From Candidatus Nanopelagicales bacterium (GTDB lineage: Bacteria; Actinomycetota; Actinomycetes; S36-B12; GCA-2699445), in contig JAUYJT010000039.1 of the NCBI GenBank assembly GCA_030700225.1, positions 1 to 43,179 of the forward strand: a stretch of 43,179 nt of DNA, in the 5' to 3' direction. Under the pieces are notes generated by a model that saw only the letters and a list, made by a program, of their open reading frames with translations, had not been told where the DNA came from and ran no database searches. The translations under genes and the position numbers were made by a program. Each line of letters starts with the position of its first letter. The first letter of the stretch is position 1. This document shows positions 24,663-35,401 of this stretch, piece after piece.

Positions 24663-25654
24663 TCCGGTGCGCCAGCAACGCCCGGCGGAGCGGCGGAGTC
24701 CGACCGAATATCGATCCTCCATCCCGTCATCCGGGCGGCCAGTCGCGCGTTCTGCCCTTCTCTACCGATCGCCAAGGACAACTGATAGTCCGGAACCGTG
24801 ACGCGCGCCGATCTCGCTGCCGCATCTACGACTTCCACGCTGGTAACTCGGGCGGGCGAAAGGGCATTCGCGACGTACCGTGCGGGATCATCGCTGAAGT
24901 CGACGATGTCGATCTTCTCCCCTGACAGTTCGGCCATCACCTGACGCACGCGCTGTCCCATCGGCCCGATGCAGGAGCCCTTGGCGTTTACGTTCGGATT
25001 GTTGCTGCGAACGGCTATCTTCGTCCGATGACCCGCCTCCCGCGCCAGACCCACGATCTCCACCACGCCGTCCGCGATTTCCGGGACCTCCAGCGCGAAC
25101 AGCTTCGCGACCAGATCCGGGTGAGTACGTGAGATGATGACCGACGTCCCGCTGGGGCCGCGCCTCACGGAGACGATCACGGCCTTGATGCGGTGACCGT
25201 GTTCATAGTTGTCTTGGGGAACCTGCTCAGCCGGGGGTAGGACGGCCTCGACCTTCCCCAAATCCACCAACACGACAGCCGGATCACGACCCTGCTGGAT
25301 CGTGCCGCTGACAAGGTCGCCGGACCGAGCGGAGAACTCCTCGAACGAGCGGTCCGAACTGGCATCCCTCAACCGCTGTACCAGTACCTGACGCGCTGTG
25401 GCGGCCGCGACGCGTCCGAATCCGGCGGGAGTGTCGTCGTACTCCTCAACCAGATCACCCCTTTCGTCCAGCCTGGCAGCCCACACGGTGACGTGACCTG
25501 ACTTGCGGTCCAAGCTGACCCTCGCGTGCTCGACTGCCCTGGGCTCGTGGGAGTAGGCGATCAGCAGAGCTTCCTCGATGCTCGACACCAGGAGATCCAG
25601 CGACAAGGACCGCTCGCGTACGAGAGTCTTGAGTGCGTCAATATCGATATCCAT
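24659..25654 (-). CDS. nusA: Transcription termination/antitermination factor NusA
   Basis: NusA binds RNA polymerase and nascent RNA. The N-terminal domain (1-125) is followed by S1 (GDLVSGTIQQGRDPAVVLVD), KH1 (IAVRSNNPNVNAKGSCIGP, then GQRVRQVMAEL) and KH2 (QLSLAIGREGQNARLAARMT). At 331 residues it has the short actinobacterial form without the acidic C-terminal repeats. It starts 6 nt after the rimP stop and its stop overlaps the ylxR start. Confidence 0.95.
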   Translation of the reverse strand: MDIDIDALKTLVRERSLSLDLLVSSIEEALLIAYSHEPRAVEHARVSLDRKSGHVTVWAARLDERGDLVEEYDDTPAGFGRVAAATARQVLVQRLRDASSDRSFEEFSARSGDLVSGTIQQGRDPAVVLVDLGKVEAVLPPAEQVPQDNYEHGHRIKAVIVSVRRGPSGTSVIISRTHPDLVAKLFALEVPEIADGVVEIVGLAREAGHRTKIAVRSNNPNVNAKGSCIGPMGQRVRQVMAELSGEKIDIVDFSDDPARYVANALSPARVTSVEVVDAAARSARVTVPDYQLSLAIGREGQNARLAARMTGWRIDIRSDSAAPPGVAGAPD

Positions 25655-25660
25655 ACCGCG

Positions 25661-26146
25661 TCACTCCTCGGTCTCGTCGCGCCGCTTGAACTCCACCTGC
25701 ACGACGGCGCGTTCAATCGAATCCAGCGGCAATGATCGCTCACCTGCGCCGCTTTCCACTTCGTCAAGCACAACGCGGGAAGCTCGCTCGTCCACTCCGC
25801 GAATGCGGCCAATGATCGTCTCGCCAGCGGCTAGGACTCTCACCAGTCGGCCGACGTTCCTGCGCCAGTGCGATGGCGCAGTCAAGGGCCGATCGACTCC
25901 GGGACTGCTTACTTCCAGAACGTACGGCCTCTTACCCAGATGCGGGGAGTCTTCCAGCGCGGCTGACACGACCCTGGTCGCCGCCGCGAGTTCATCCAGG
26001 GTGATACCAGTCGGCGTGTCCACCGCTACGCGCAGTAGGCGACGCCCGCCAGCCGAGAGTACGCGAACTTCCTCCAGCTCGGCACCCGTGTCAGACAAGG
26101 GGCCAGCGATGACCTGAGTCAGTCGCTCGGCCAGATCCGATGCCAT
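25661..26146 (-). CDS. rimP: Ribosome maturation factor RimP
   Basis: RimP (161 residues) binds the 30S subunit and is needed for its maturation. The N-terminal domain has LRVAVDTPTGITLDELAAAT and VLEVSSPGVDRPL, the family signature; the C-terminal SH3-like barrel has IIGRIRGVDERASRVVL. GGGAGG lies just upstream of ATG 26146. First gene of the rimP-nusA-ylxR-infB-rbfA-truB-ribF operon; its promoter must lie in the gap to the divergent lipoprotein gene. Confidence 0.93.
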   Translation of the reverse strand: MASDLAERLTQVIAGPLSDTGAELEEVRVLSAGGRRLLRVAVDTPTGITLDELAAATRVVSAALEDSPHLGKRPYVLEVSSPGVDRPLTAPSHWRRNVGRLVRVLAAGETIIGRIRGVDERASRVVLDEVESGAGERSLPLDSIERAVVQVEFKRRDETEE

Positions 26147-26256
26147 CGGTGCCTCCCTATGCGGTTGTCGCCTAGGCCAACCCCCAGTGTGTAACGTAGG
26201 CCGCCCGTCCTAGGGTAGCGACAAAGATGCCCTTCCCCCGACCACGGAGAACTACA

Positions 26257-26715
26257 GTGATCCAGCGACGCACACTGCTCGCCGGATTCCTGGCCGGAAC
26301 CGCGCTCGCGGCCGTAGGCTGTTCCTCAGGCATCCCCGTGATTGGCAGCACCGACCCCGACGCGGAGGTCAAGGCAGGAACCGCTGAGTCAGAAGCCGGG
26401 CTCATCGCGATCTACGACTCAGTGATCGAAGCCTTCCCAGCCCTGGGCAAGGATCTGACGCCGTTCCGGGACCAACACAGCCAGCATCTGTCGGCGATAG
26501 TCGGGGACGGGGGGGCACCGGCTTCAGCTAACGTAACGATCGACGTCGCGAGCCAGCTGGACGCTGCTCGCCTGCTGCGACGCGCTGAGCGCCAGGCCGC
26601 CAAGCTTCGCGTCGAAGGATGCGTGGCGGCACGTGACGCATCCCTGTCCGAGCTCCTATCCGTGATCGGGTCATGCGAGGCGGCCCATGCCACGTTCCTG
26701 GCGGGGGTGCGCTGA
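26257..26715 (+). CDS. Lipoprotein with Arg-Arg signal, Rv2843-like position
   Basis: The signal sequence IQRRTLLAGFLAGTALAAVGCSSG has a twin-Arg start, hydrophobic core and lipobox (AVGC), so it is a lipid-anchored protein possibly exported by Tat. The mature part is Ala-rich and helical. I chose GTG 26257 because GGAGA lies 7 nt upstream; ATG 26227 is possible but has no ribosome site. It is followed 1 nt later by the DUF4439 gene, and the same pair occurs between rimP and proS in mycobacteria. The function is unknown. Confidence 0.8.
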   Translation: MIQRRTLLAGFLAGTALAAVGCSSGIPVIGSTDPDAEVKAGTAESEAGLIAIYDSVIEAFPALGKDLTPFRDQHSQHLSAIVGDGGAPASANVTIDVASQLDAARLLRRAERQAAKLRVEGCVAARDASLSELLSVIGSCEAAHATFLAGVR

Positions 26716-26716
26716 C

Positions 26717-27178
26717 ATGGACGCGTGGGCAGCAGCGGCTCTGGGAGAAGAGGCCGCGATCTACGGATACGAAGTCCTGACCGCCCAACTTGTCGGAGCC
26801 GAGCGAATCAAAGCTCTGCGGGCCGTGAAGTCGCATGAACACGCTCGGGACAACGCACGCGACCGCCTGACCGAAGGTGGCGGGAACTTGGATGCTCCCG
26901 CTGCCTATGACCTGCCCTTCTCGATCACGTCGCCGGCCAGCGCCAAACGCTTGGCGATCCTGTTGGAGCTGCGACTGGTTTCTGTTTACGCATCGACGGT
27001 ACGGCCGACTGATGGCTCCGCTCGAGCATATGCGGCAGCCTCAGCCCAGAAATGCGCATCCAGAGCGGTCGGTTGGGGATGGGTACCAACGGCGTTCCCC
27101 GGCATGGAGGCGGACCAGCCATCCGGACCAGCCGACACCTCCCGGTCGCCAGTCTCAGACGGGGCGCGCGTCGACTGA
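26717..27178 (+). CDS. DUF4439 ferritin-like domain protein
   Basis: The 153-residue helical protein begins [17 protein letters not shown] and continues with [20 protein letters not shown]. The Glu, Tyr and His pattern fits the ferritin-like DUF4439 family; function is not established. It sits 1 nt after the lipoprotein gene. Its 3' end overlaps the convergent proS by 24 nt (27155-27178). It could act with the lipoprotein, perhaps outside the membrane, but it has no signal of its own. Confidence 0.85.
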   Translation: MDAWAAAALGEEAAIYGYEVLTAQLVGAERIKALRAVKSHEHARDNARDRLTEGGGNLDAPAAYDLPFSITSPASAKRLAILLELRLVSVYASTVRPTDGSARAYAAASAQKCASRAVGWGWVPTAFPGMEADQPSGPADTSRSPVSDGARVD

Positions 27179-28936
27179 GGCGATCGCGCATAGATCAGCG
27201 ATGATCTCGCCAACGGGCACCCTGCGGCGCTCGCCCGTGCGGCGGTCCTTCACCTCGACCGCCCCATCGGCCAGCGCCCTGCCCACGATCACAATCGTCG
27301 GCACGCCGATCAAGTCAGCGTCATTGAACTTGACTCCCGCGGAGACAGATGCGCGATCGTCGAACAGCACCCGGAGCCCGGCGGCCTGCGCGTCTTCGGC
27401 CAGCTTGGCGGCCGCCCCGGTCACATCGTCAGACTTGCCAGCCGCGATGACGTGGATGTCGGCGGGAGCGACTTCACGGGGCCAGCACAGCCCTCGGTCA
27501 TCGCACAACTGCTCAGCGATCGCGGCCACAGCCCGTGAGACGCCGATTCCGTAGGAGCCCATCGTGACCGTGACGAGGCTGCCGTTGGGATCAAGTACTC
27601 GTAACCCAAGCGCCTCCGCGTACTTGCGTCCCAGCTGGAAGATGTGGCCGATCTCGATACCGCGAGCGATCTTCAGTGCCGATCCACAGTGCGGGCAGGG
27701 GTCGCCGTCAATCACTTCCGCGGCCTCTATCTGCCCGTCCGGCTCGAAATCCCGCCCAGCCACTAGGCCGAACACGTGGCGGTCGGGCGCATTCGCCCCC
27801 GTCACCCAGGCCGTTCCCGCCGCGACTCGCGGATCGACCAGGTACCGGATGCCGGTTGAGCTGCTCTCGCCCAACGCCCGCGGACCGATGTACCCGCGGA
27901 CCAGTTCCGGATGGGCAGCGAAGTCATCCTCCTCGAAGACCGCCACGTCGCTTGGATGAAGGGCGGTTTCGAGCCGCTTCAGGTCCACCTCGCGGTTCCC
28001 GGGCAGTCCGATCACCAGAACGGAGCGCTGGCCATCCGGGCCCGTGACCTTGAGCACGACGTTCTTCAGCGTGTCGGCTGCCACCCAGGGCCGGTCCGCG
28101 CGTCGCAGTTCAGGAGTCTCGTTGGCGAACGCCACTAGCGAGTCGATGCTCGCCGTCCCAGGAGTGTCGGCTTCGACGGGTTGACCACGCTCCTCGCCGA
28201 CGGGCACCGGCGGCACCGCAGTTGTGACGGCCTCGGTGTTGGCCGAGTAGTCGCACTCTGAACAGCGCACGAACGTGTCCTCGCCAAACTCACAGGGGGC
28301 GAGGAACTCCTCGCTTGCCGAGCCCCCCATGGCACCGGACTGGGCGGCGACGATGGCGAACGACAGTCCCAACCGTTCGAATGTCTTCACGTAGGCCGAC
28401 CGATGCGCGGCGTAGCTTCTGCGCAATCCGTCATCGTCAACGTCGAACGAGTACGAGTCTTTCATCACGAACTCGCGGCCGCGCAGAATCCCCGCCCTGG
28501 GCCTTGCCTCATCCCGGTACTTCGTCTGGATCTGATACAGGCTCACCGGAAGGTCCTTGTATGAGGACACTTCCTGCTTGACCATCAGCGTGAAGAGCTC
28601 CTCGTGCGTGGGGCCGAGCAGATAGTCCCCGCCCCTACGATCGCGCAGCCGGAATAGCGTCTCGCCGTACTCGTCCCACCGACCAGTCCGCTCGTATGGC
28701 TCGCGCGGAATCAGTGCCGGGAAGTGAACCTCCTGGAAACCCGCGGCGTCCATCTCCTCGCGAACAATGCGCTCCACGTTGCGGTAGACCATGTATCCCA
28801 GCGGCAACCAGGAGAAGATGCCCGGCGCGACGCGTCTGACATAGCCAGCCCGGACCAGGAGCCGGTGGCTCGGTAGCTCCGCGTCAGCAGGATCCTCACG
28901 GAGCGTCCGCAGGAACAAGTGGGACATGCGAAGCAC
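27155..28936 (-). CDS. proS: Prolyl-tRNA synthetase (bacterial type with editing insert)
   Basis: Class II synthetase of 593 residues. Motif 1 lies around [20 protein letters not shown]; motif 2 is in [19 protein letters not shown]; motif 3 is in [14 protein letters not shown]. The central YbaK-type editing domain (about 225-380) marks the long bacterial form, which clears mischarged Ala-tRNA(Pro). The C-terminal anticodon-binding domain is complete. GTG 28936 has GGAGGT 5 nt upstream and is preferred over ATG 28927. Upstream there is a 278-nt gap that contains a strong inverted repeat. Confidence 0.96.
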   Translation of the reverse strand: MLRMSHLFLRTLREDPADAELPSHRLLVRAGYVRRVAPGIFSWLPLGYMVYRNVERIVREEMDAAGFQEVHFPALIPREPYERTGRWDEYGETLFRLRDRRGGDYLLGPTHEELFTLMVKQEVSSYKDLPVSLYQIQTKYRDEARPRAGILRGREFVMKDSYSFDVDDDGLRRSYAAHRSAYVKTFERLGLSFAIVAAQSGAMGGSASEEFLAPCEFGEDTFVRCSECDYSANTEAVTTAVPPVPVGEERGQPVEADTPGTASIDSLVAFANETPELRRADRPWVAADTLKNVVLKVTGPDGQRSVLVIGLPGNREVDLKRLETALHPSDVAVFEEDDFAAHPELVRGYIGPRALGESSSTGIRYLVDPRVAAGTAWVTGANAPDRHVFGLVAGRDFEPDGQIEAAEVIDGDPCPHCGSALKIARGIEIGHIFQLGRKYAEALGLRVLDPNGSLVTVTMGSYGIGVSRAVAAIAEQLCDDRGLCWPREVAPADIHVIAAGKSDDVTGAAAKLAEDAQAAGLRVLFDDRASVSAGVKFNDADLIGVPTIVIVGRALADGAVEVKDRRTGERRRVPVGEIIADLCAIASVDARPV

Positions 28937-29029
28937 TTCAGACCTCCAACTCGAACACTCCGGTGAGAGTATCCGTCCTGACCGCCAACCCCCGCACGGC
29001 GCGGCGCCAGGCCCCGGCCTCCGGCTCCG

Positions 29030-29130
29030 CGGGAACGGCCGTTCCCGACAAACGCGACCGTTTGGGTACAGACGCGCCCGTTACAACGCCCGTTTCTTTC
29101 CGCAACTGTCGCGTTTGTTCGGAACGGCCG
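29030..29130. repeat. Palindrome and long inverted repeat between GNAT gene and proS
   Basis: CGGGAACGGCCGTTCCCG (29030-29047) is a perfect 18-bp palindrome. In addition 29036-29058 is the reverse complement of 29108-29130 with two mismatches in 23, and pairing continues inward (GTT with AAC) to give a stem of about 27 with a 41-nt loop. The loop holds CGCCCGTT twice and several CGTTT/AACG steps. It is 3' of the GNAT gene and 94 nt upstream of proS, so it could terminate the dxr-ispG-GNAT operon, act in the proS leader, or be a mobile intergenic repeat. I see no T-box features. The rest of the gap (28937-29214) holds no gene I can support. Confidence 0.75.
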
Positions 29131-29214
29131 CTTCGGCGGGGGTGGCGGGCAGGCGGATGGACGTGGCGACGGAGGTGTCGGCGGCATGACCGGCGGCGCG
29201 TCAGAATCGAAGCG

Positions 29215-30054
29215 TCAGAACAGAACTGTCGCGAAGGTGCCGACCCTGCGGAATCCAGACTTCCGGTACGTGCGCAGAGCTCGCTCGTTGAACGAGTTGA
29301 CGTACAAAGACACAGTTGGCGCCTTGCGCGAAGCCAATTCGACAACGGCGGCCATGCCTGGCGCCGACAGCCCCCGCCCGCGGTACTCCGGATCGACCCA
29401 AACTCCCTGTATCTGACATGCGGAGTCAGAAACAGCACCCATTTCCGCCTTGAACACAGGGCGGCCTTCCGCAAACCGGGCGAATGCACGCCCCGCCCGC
29501 ACTAGTGCAGCGACGCGTCGGCGGTATCCAGGCCCAGCTCCGCCAGCCACAGGTGACACCCCGACCTCCTCGGTGAACATGGCCACGCACGCCGGGAAGA
29601 TCGCGTCGATCTCGCCCGGCTGGACAGTCCTGACCGCCGGGTCGGGCTCGACTAGCGACGGTCCCTCGTAGACCATGAGCGGCTGATCAACGCGTACTTC
29701 ACGTGCCGGGCCCCACGTATCCGCCAAGTGACTCCACAAGTCCAGGACCTCCTCCATAGGCCCGACGATCGATGAGCACCTCCTCGGCCGCCGCACCGCG
29801 AAACTGCCAAACGCCCGGCGGGCGTCCGCAGTGGTCTCGATTGGCACCAGATTCGCGCCCGTCAGAACGGCGGAAGTCAGTTCGCCTTCGCCAAATCCCC
29901 AAACCTCGCCGCCAAGTGACTCGGCGCGCAGGCCTCCATCAGCCAAGCGTGACGCGGCGACGCAGTGCCTAACGGGGTCTGACGCCAGCAGCGGCCATAG
30001 CAAGCACTCGTCTCCCGGACGGAGTACGCGCACGCCTGACTGCCAAGCGGTCAT
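29215..30054 (-). CDS. GNAT family N-acetyltransferase (DUF4081-GNAT, Rv2867c-like)
   Basis: 279 residues: an N-terminal DUF4081-type domain (about 1-130) and a C-terminal GNAT domain with the acetyl-CoA loop [20 protein letters not shown] and the final strand [20 protein letters not shown]. The gene order rseP-ispG-this-proS is conserved in actinobacteria. The substrate is unknown. Its ATG overlaps the ispG stop (ATGA), implying coupled expression with the isoprenoid genes. Confidence 0.88.
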   Translation of the reverse strand: MTAWQSGVRVLRPGDECLLWPLLASDPVRHCVAASRLADGGLRAESLGGEVWGFGEGELTSAVLTGANLVPIETTADARRAFGSFAVRRPRRCSSIVGPMEEVLDLWSHLADTWGPAREVRVDQPLMVYEGPSLVEPDPAVRTVQPGEIDAIFPACVAMFTEEVGVSPVAGGAGPGYRRRVAALVRAGRAFARFAEGRPVFKAEMGAVSDSACQIQGVWVDPEYRGRGLSAPGMAAVVELASRKAPTVSLYVNSFNERALRTYRKSGFRRVGTFATVLF

Positions 30055-31202
30055 CTTGACACTTCGACCTCTGCGGAACCCGGCTCACGGCCCGCAGCGG
30101 CAAGCTTCTTGGCCTCTTCGATCAGCGTCTCCACGATCAAAGCCTCCGGCACGGTCTTGACTACTTCACCCTTGACGAAGATCTGACCCTTGCCGTTGCC
30201 GCTCGCCACACCGAGATCGGCCTCGCGAGCTTCCCCCGGGCCATTCACAACGCAACCCATCACGGCCACCCTCAGCGGAACATCCAATCCGGCCAGGCCC
30301 ACGGTCACCTGCTCGGCGAGGGTGTAGACGTCGACCTGTGCCCGCCCACAGGAAGGACACGACACGATTTCGAGGTGCCGCTGCCGCAGATTCAACGACT
30401 CCAGGATCGCCGCTCCGACCTTGACTTCCTCAACTGGTGGAGCGGACAACGAAACCCTGATCGTGTCGCCGATCCCCTCTCCTAGCAGGACACCGAACGC
30501 CACGGCTGACTTGATGGTGCCCTGGAAGGCCGGGCCGGCCTCCGTGACCCCAAGATGCAGTGGGTAGTCGCAGCGGCTGGCCAGTAACCGGTACGCCTTC
30601 ACCATCACCACCGGGTCATGGTGCTTGACGGAGATCTTCAGGTCAGTGAAGCCGTGATCTTCGAACAGCGAACACTCCCAAAGCGCGGACTCAACCAGGG
30701 CTTCGGGCGTGGCACGTCCGTGCTTCTTCAATACACCTGGTTCCAGCGAACCAGCGTTGACGCCTATTCGGATGGGCGTGCCCGCGTCCCCAGCGGCCCT
30801 CGCGATCTCAGCGATCTGGTCATCGAACCGCTTGATGTTGCCCGGGTTCACTCGAACCCCCGCGCACCCGGCGTCTATCGCCGCGAAAACGTACTTCGGC
30901 TGAAAGTGAATATCGGCGATGACCGGAATCGGCGACTTGGCGACTATCCCAGGCAGGGCATCGGCGTCGTCGGCGCTTGGAACAGCTACACGCACTACCT
31001 GGCACCCAGCGGCCGTGAGTTCAGCGATCTCCCGCAGCGTGGCGTCCACGTCAGCGGTCAGAGTCGTCGCCATTGACTGCACGCTGATCGGGGCGTCACC
31101 CCCAACCGCCACCGGATTCGTGGCGTGTCGCAGCACGATCCGTTTGGAGGGCCTTCGCGGAGCCAGTGTGTCCGGCGCCGGACGACCTACCGGAAGGATC
31201 AT
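30051..31202 (-). CDS. ispG: 4-hydroxy-3-methylbut-2-en-1-yl diphosphate synthase
   Basis: IspG (GcpE) reduces MEcPP to HMBPP, the next-to-last MEP pathway step, using a [4Fe-4S] cluster. The TIM-barrel half shows [20 protein letters not shown] and VIADIHFQP; the cluster half shows SCPSCGR (two Cys) and [11 protein letters not shown] (third Cys). ATG 31202 has AAAGGA 9 nt upstream; the longer frame to 31235 would overlap rseP. It lies 22 nt after rseP. Confidence 0.96.
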   Translation of the reverse strand: MILPVGRPAPDTLAPRRPSKRIVLRHATNPVAVGGDAPISVQSMATTLTADVDATLREIAELTAAGCQVVRVAVPSADDADALPGIVAKSPIPVIADIHFQPKYVFAAIDAGCAGVRVNPGNIKRFDDQIAEIARAAGDAGTPIRIGVNAGSLEPGVLKKHGRATPEALVESALWECSLFEDHGFTDLKISVKHHDPVVMVKAYRLLASRCDYPLHLGVTEAGPAFQGTIKSAVAFGVLLGEGIGDTIRVSLSAPPVEEVKVGAAILESLNLRQRHLEIVSCPSCGRAQVDVYTLAEQVTVGLAGLDVPLRVAVMGCVVNGPGEAREADLGVASGNGKGQIFVKGEVVKTVPEALIVETLIEEAKKLAAAGREPGSAEVEVSR

Positions 31203-31224
31203 GCCTGGAGTCCTTTCACACGGG

Positions 31225-32535
31225 TCATCCCCCAAGCGTTATCGGCTTGACGATGTCGGCCCAAACCACCATGATTCCAACACCTATCAAGGTAATCGCC
31301 ATCACGTAGGTGACCGGCAGCAAGCGAGCCGTGTCCACTGGCCCCGGATCGGGCCTGTGCCTCCAAGCCGCGAGCCGCCGACGTGCGGCTTCCCACAGCG
31401 CTGCCGCAACGTGCCCGCCGTCAAGTGGCAGCAGGGGCAGGAGGTTGAAGAGGAACAGGAACAGGTTCAGTAATGCCGCGAGCCCCAGGATCGACGCCGC
31501 TTTGGCGCGCAACGGCTCGTCAGTGGCCGCGATCTCCCCGCTGAGTCGGCTGACACCCACAACACTCACAGGGCCGCCCGGGTCTCGTTCGCCGTTGGTG
31601 GCCAGGGTGACGCCCAACTCATACAGCCGCGCCGGAAGGCCTCCCAGAGCAACCACAGAATCCCGAGTGATGCCCCAGATATGGGACGGAACTTCGGTCA
31701 CCGCCAGGCCCTGGTATTCAGCCTGGGGCCGAACGCCCAGGAACGTCCGCTCACGGTAGTCCCCCGTAGGCCTGCTTTGTTCATCGAAGACCGGATATGA
31801 CACCGAGGCCAGATCCGCCGTCAGCGACACGTTGCTGCCCCCCCGGTTCACAACCACAACCGTCGGGCCGAGCGCCGACTCCAGGCTCCGGGTCAGGTCC
31901 TCCCACGACGCGATCGACTCGTTGCCCACAGACACTATGGTGTCGCCCGCTCGTAGCCCAGCCTTCTTGGCGGGCGTCGCCTGCCCGGCGGGGCAGCTCC
32001 CGTCATCACCAACTTCGCCCCGAGGGTCATCGGCAGTCGGCACGCAGGGCACAACCCCGGCAACGCTGGTCGTCTGCACTGGCAGGCCTACGCCAACGAG
32101 CACAATCGAGAACAGAATCACGGCTAGCACAAGGTTCATCAGCGGCCCTGCCAGCATGATGGCCAGGCGCTTCGCCACGGGAAGCCGGTAGAAGACCCGG
32201 CCCTCGTCGCCGGGCTTGATCTCTTTGAGGGACTCCGAGCGCGCCTCGTCTATCAGGCGCGAGAAGCGGCCGCTCCGACGTCGCCCGATTCTCTCGGGCG
32301 GGTACATACCGACAATCCGGACGTAGCCGCCTAACGGCACAGCCTTGACGCCGTACTTGGTTTCGCCCTTCTGCCTGGACGCGAGCACCGGCCCGAATCC
32401 GATCATGAACTCGGTGATCTTCAAGCCGAAGCGCTTCGCCGTGGCGAAGTGCCCAAACTCGTGCAAAGCGATCGACGCGAAGATCAAGGCGATGAACGCG
32501 ATGACGCCTATAGTCGTGGCAATGGCCTCGTTCAA
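31225..32535 (-). CDS. rseP: Site-2 metalloprotease RseP/Rip1
   Basis: Membrane M50 zinc protease of 436 residues that cuts anti-sigma factors and other membrane proteins. The active-site HEFGH is at 25-29 in the first helix; the third zinc ligand is D372 in [15 protein letters not shown] domain (about 165-260, [17 protein letters not shown]) lies between. The TTG start at 32535 overlaps the dxr stop (TTGA), and GGAGGT is 7 nt upstream, so the weak codon is well supported. The order dxr-rseP-ispG matches mycobacteria. Confidence 0.95.
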   Translation of the reverse strand: MNEAIATTIGVIAFIALIFASIALHEFGHFATAKRFGLKITEFMIGFGPVLASRQKGETKYGVKAVPLGGYVRIVGMYPPERIGRRRSGRFSRLIDEARSESLKEIKPGDEGRVFYRLPVAKRLAIMLAGPLMNLVLAVILFSIVLVGVGLPVQTTSVAGVVPCVPTADDPRGEVGDDGSCPAGQATPAKKAGLRAGDTIVSVGNESIASWEDLTRSLESALGPTVVVVNRGGSNVSLTADLASVSYPVFDEQSRPTGDYRERTFLGVRPQAEYQGLAVTEVPSHIWGITRDSVVALGGLPARLYELGVTLATNGERDPGGPVSVVGVSRLSGEIAATDEPLRAKAASILGLAALLNLFLFLFNLLPLLPLDGGHVAAALWEAARRRLAAWRHRPDPGPVDTARLLPVTYVMAITLIGVGIMVVWADIVKPITLGG

Positions 32536-33731
32536 GTCACTGACCTCCGGCCGATCAGGGCCGCGGCCCGCTCACGCGCCCATCCGTCAGCCCCTAGGAC
32601 GTCCTGCAACTCCGCGACGTTCCGCGAGCTGCCAATCTCAGACATGTACTGGTCTACAACGCGCTCGATCGTGTCAACAATCCCCGGGAAGCTCAATCCG
32701 CCGGACAGGAATGCCGAGACAGCCACTTCGTCAGCGGCGTTGAACACCGCTGGGGCTGTCCCCCCGGCTTCACCGACCCGCGCGGCCAACCTCACAGCGG
32801 GAAAGGTGTCGTGATCAACGGGGTCGAAGGTCCACTGCGTCGGATGCGTCCAATCGCACGGCGCTGCCGCGCCCGGCACCCGCTCCGGCCACGCCAACCC
32901 CATCGCTATAGGCAGGCGCATGTCCGGTGGACTGGCCTGCGCCAGAGTCGATCCGTCAGTGAACTGCACCATCGAATGCACGACAGATTGCGGATGGACG
33001 ACGACATCCATGCGCTCAAACGGAACATCGAAGAGCAGGTGCGCTTCGATCAGTTCGAGCCCCTTGTTGACCAACGTCGCCGAGTTGACGGTCACTAGGG
33101 CGCCCATGTCCCAGGTCGGGTGACACAACGCTTGCTCTGGGGTGACCCCGGCCAGAGCGGTCGCTGACCATCCTCTGAACGGCCCACCACTGGCGGTCAA
33201 GATCAGCCGTGCCACTTCCGCGCTGGACCCGCCGCGCAACGCCTGCGCGATCGCCGAGTGCTCGGAGTCGACGGGCACGATCTGGCCGGGTCTAGCCATG
33301 GCTTTGACCAGCGGGCCGCCGATGATGAGGGACTCCTTGTTGGCCAGAGCCAGAACTCGTCCCGCCTCAAGGGCGGCAACCGTCGGACGCAGCCCGGCCG
33401 CACCGGACAGTCCGTTCAGTACCACATCGCACTCGGCCGTCGCGAGCTCCGCTGAGGAGCCAGGCCCCGTCAGAAGCGTCACCGCGTGATCCGGCAGCTT
33501 TCGCGCGGATAGCTCAGCTCGTATCGCGCCGCGCACATCGTCGGCGCGCGCTGCGTCCGCCACGGCCACGATCGGCACGCGGTGAGCTGCCACCTGGCCC
33601 GCTATCAACCCCGGGCGAGCCCCCGTCGCGGAGAGCCCGACAACACGAAAGCGGTCTGGATTCGCGGCAATGACGTCCAAGGCCTGGGTCCCGATCGACC
33701 CGGTCGACCCGAGGACAACTACATCGCGCAT
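32532..33731 (-). CDS. dxr: 1-deoxy-D-xylulose 5-phosphate reductoisomerase
   Basis: Dxr converts DXP to MEP with NADPH, the committed step of the MEP pathway. The Rossmann motif [14 protein letters not shown] is at the N-terminus; [28 protein letters not shown] and [19 protein letters not shown] are the conserved metal and substrate-binding blocks. It is 399 residues long, as usual. ATG 33731 lacks a strong ribosome site. The 51-nt gap upstream to the small membrane protein gene shows nothing. Confidence 0.96.
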   Translation of the reverse strand: MRDVVVLGSTGSIGTQALDVIAANPDRFRVVGLSATGARPGLIAGQVAAHRVPIVAVADAARADDVRGAIRAELSARKLPDHAVTLLTGPGSSAELATAECDVVLNGLSGAAGLRPTVAALEAGRVLALANKESLIIGGPLVKAMARPGQIVPVDSEHSAIAQALRGGSSAEVARLILTASGGPFRGWSATALAGVTPEQALCHPTWDMGALVTVNSATLVNKGLELIEAHLLFDVPFERMDVVVHPQSVVHSMVQFTDGSTLAQASPPDMRLPIAMGLAWPERVPGAAAPCDWTHPTQWTFDPVDHDTFPAVRLAARVGEAGGTAPAVFNAADEVAVSAFLSGGLSFPGIVDTIERVVDQYMSEIGSSRNVAELQDVLGADGWARERAAALIGRRSVT

Positions 33732-33782
33732 GAAGTCATCTTCTCAGGTCCGCTTTGGCGGCGTGCCTGACGCGTGTGTGCC

Positions 33783-34166
33783 TCAACCCGCGAAGTAGGC
33801 GAATGCGAAGAGCGCCACGATCGCCAGTTGGAGCACTCGCGTGCCCCAGGCCATCACGGGCTTCAGGATTCCGCTCCAACTGGCCCATGCGTCAACGAGA
33901 GCCAACCCCGCGATGCCCGGCACGATCGTGATCAGAAGCAAGCCCCGCCGTTCATCCGGCGCCGCCGCACCCCATAGCAGCAGCACAGTCCAGCCGAGCA
34001 TCAGCGGGGCACCGAAGCGCATCCCGTAGACGAAGCCGCGGTCGCGGTAGTCGAACCCATCCCGGTACCTGTACTGGGGCCGAAACGCCGCAGGCCACAC
34101 CATCATCACGGCGGCACCCAGGTCGACGACAGCTCCGACCCAGAACGCGACAGTCAGCAACGTCAT
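33783..34166 (-). CDS. Small four-helix membrane protein, unknown function
   Basis: 127 residues with about four membrane helices (1-23, 50-66, 76-95, 105-125). An Arg/Tyr-rich loop (FRPQYRYRDGFDYRDRGFVY) joins helices 1 and 2. I do not recognise a family. ATG 34166 overlaps the stop of the AI-2E transporter gene (ATGA), so the two are co-translated, and it may be an accessory of that transporter. Confidence 0.75.
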   Translation of the reverse strand: MTLLTVAFWVGAVVDLGAAVMMVWPAAFRPQYRYRDGFDYRDRGFVYGMRFGAPLMLGWTVLLLWGAAAPDERRGLLLITIVPGIAGLALVDAWASWSGILKPVMAWGTRVLQLAIVALFAFAYFAG

Positions 34167-35338
34167 GGTGCGGCCTTAGCGGCCTCGCCCGCGAGAGCCT
34201 CGTCGGCGGGCTCACCCGGGGCTGGCAGCAACTCGTACTTGTTCACGTAGATCTCAAGCATGGCCAGCAACATTGCGGTGACCGGAACAGCCAGAAGAGC
34301 TCCGGCCACACCGAACAGGGCCGCCCCCATCAACACCGAGGCGAACGCGACGGCCGGATGCACATCTACCGCCCGAGCGCTGATTCTCGGTTCGAAGGTC
34401 AGGTTCTCGACCTGCTGGTAGACCAGAGCCCACACCAGCGCGGCGATCCCGATCCAGGGGCTACCGCTCAACAGACCGACAATGACCGGCAGCACGATCG
34501 ATATGTACGTACCGATCGTCGGCACGAACTGGGCCACGATCCCTGTCCATAATCCAAGGGCGAGCCAGTACGGCATCCCGATCAAGGCAAACACGATCGC
34601 GCTGGTGCCGCTGTTGATCGCCGCGAGAACCACCCTCGCAGCCACGTACGAGCCGGTCTTCTCAGCCGTGAGGTCCCAAGCGTTGGCCACGATGCCCTGT
34701 ACCCGTGCCGGGAACAATTGCGCCACCCACCGGCGCAGCCTCGGCCCGTCCGCCGACAGGTAGAAGGTGAGCAGCCCCAACGTGAACAGGCTGAAGATGC
34801 TACCCAGGACGGACGACAACAGCCCGAGGACCCCTCCGCCGACCTGGCTGGCGATGTCAGCTATCTGATCCGGCGTCAGGTTGACCTGCTCCAGGATGGT
34901 GTCCAGATCGAGATCCAGGCTGAATTGCTGGTTCGCCCACTCGATCACCCTGTCGATGAGACGCGGGACCGTCTCAATCATCTGTGCGATCTGGTCTATG
35001 AACAGCCGCCCGAACGCGAACAAGAACAGCACCACAGCCAGGACGAAGACCACCATCACGATCAACGTGGCCAGCCCCCGGCGCATGCGCTTCGCCAGCC
35101 TTGAGACAGCCGGCTCCATCGCGATACTCGCGAACCACGCCATGAGGACCGTGAAGATCACGCCACCGCCGTCGTCCAGCACGAACGCCAGGAACCAGGC
35201 GATAGCCGCCACTCCGAGAAGCACGAACCCGATCCGCCAGATATTGCGCCCTGACAGAGTCACCTCGACTGATCTTCGATCAGGCTCAGCCGGAAGCCGT
35301 CCGGAATCCTCTGTCGCATCGGTCAGCGGTTCGGTCAC
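34163..35338 (-). CDS. AI-2E family transporter (PerM/YhhQ-like permease)
   Basis: 391 residues with seven to eight membrane helices, including the paired helices around FVLDDGGGVIFTVLMAWFAS and the C-terminal block FVPTIGTYISIVLPVIVGLL typical of the family. Family members include an autoinducer-2 exporter and Na+/H+ antiporters, so the substrate cannot be told. The GTG start at 35338 has AAGGAG 6 nt upstream. Unlike its neighbours it is not known as a fixed part of the dxr-rlmN interval. Confidence 0.88.
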   Translation of the reverse strand: MTEPLTDATEDSGRLPAEPDRRSVEVTLSGRNIWRIGFVLLGVAAIAWFLAFVLDDGGGVIFTVLMAWFASIAMEPAVSRLAKRMRRGLATLIVMVVFVLAVVLFLFAFGRLFIDQIAQMIETVPRLIDRVIEWANQQFSLDLDLDTILEQVNLTPDQIADIASQVGGGVLGLLSSVLGSIFSLFTLGLLTFYLSADGPRLRRWVAQLFPARVQGIVANAWDLTAEKTGSYVAARVVLAAINSGTSAIVFALIGMPYWLALGLWTGIVAQFVPTIGTYISIVLPVIVGLLSGSPWIGIAALVWALVYQQVENLTFEPRISARAVDVHPAVAFASVLMGAALFGVAGALLAVPVTAMLLAMLEIYVNKYELLPAPGEPADEALAGEAAKAAP

Positions 35339-35401
35339 AGCTTGCTCCTTGGACGTAGCTGCATCCTAGGGATTCTGGACCCCGCGGCCGACCGATTCGC
35401 G

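Noticed and set aside
28937-29214. T-box riboswitch controlling proS
   Set aside because: No specifier loop or T-box bulge sequence could be found; only palindromes are present.
28963-29505. Plus-strand open frame between proS and the GNAT gene
   Set aside because: It reads through the inverted repeat and antisense to the GNAT C-terminus, with no domain.
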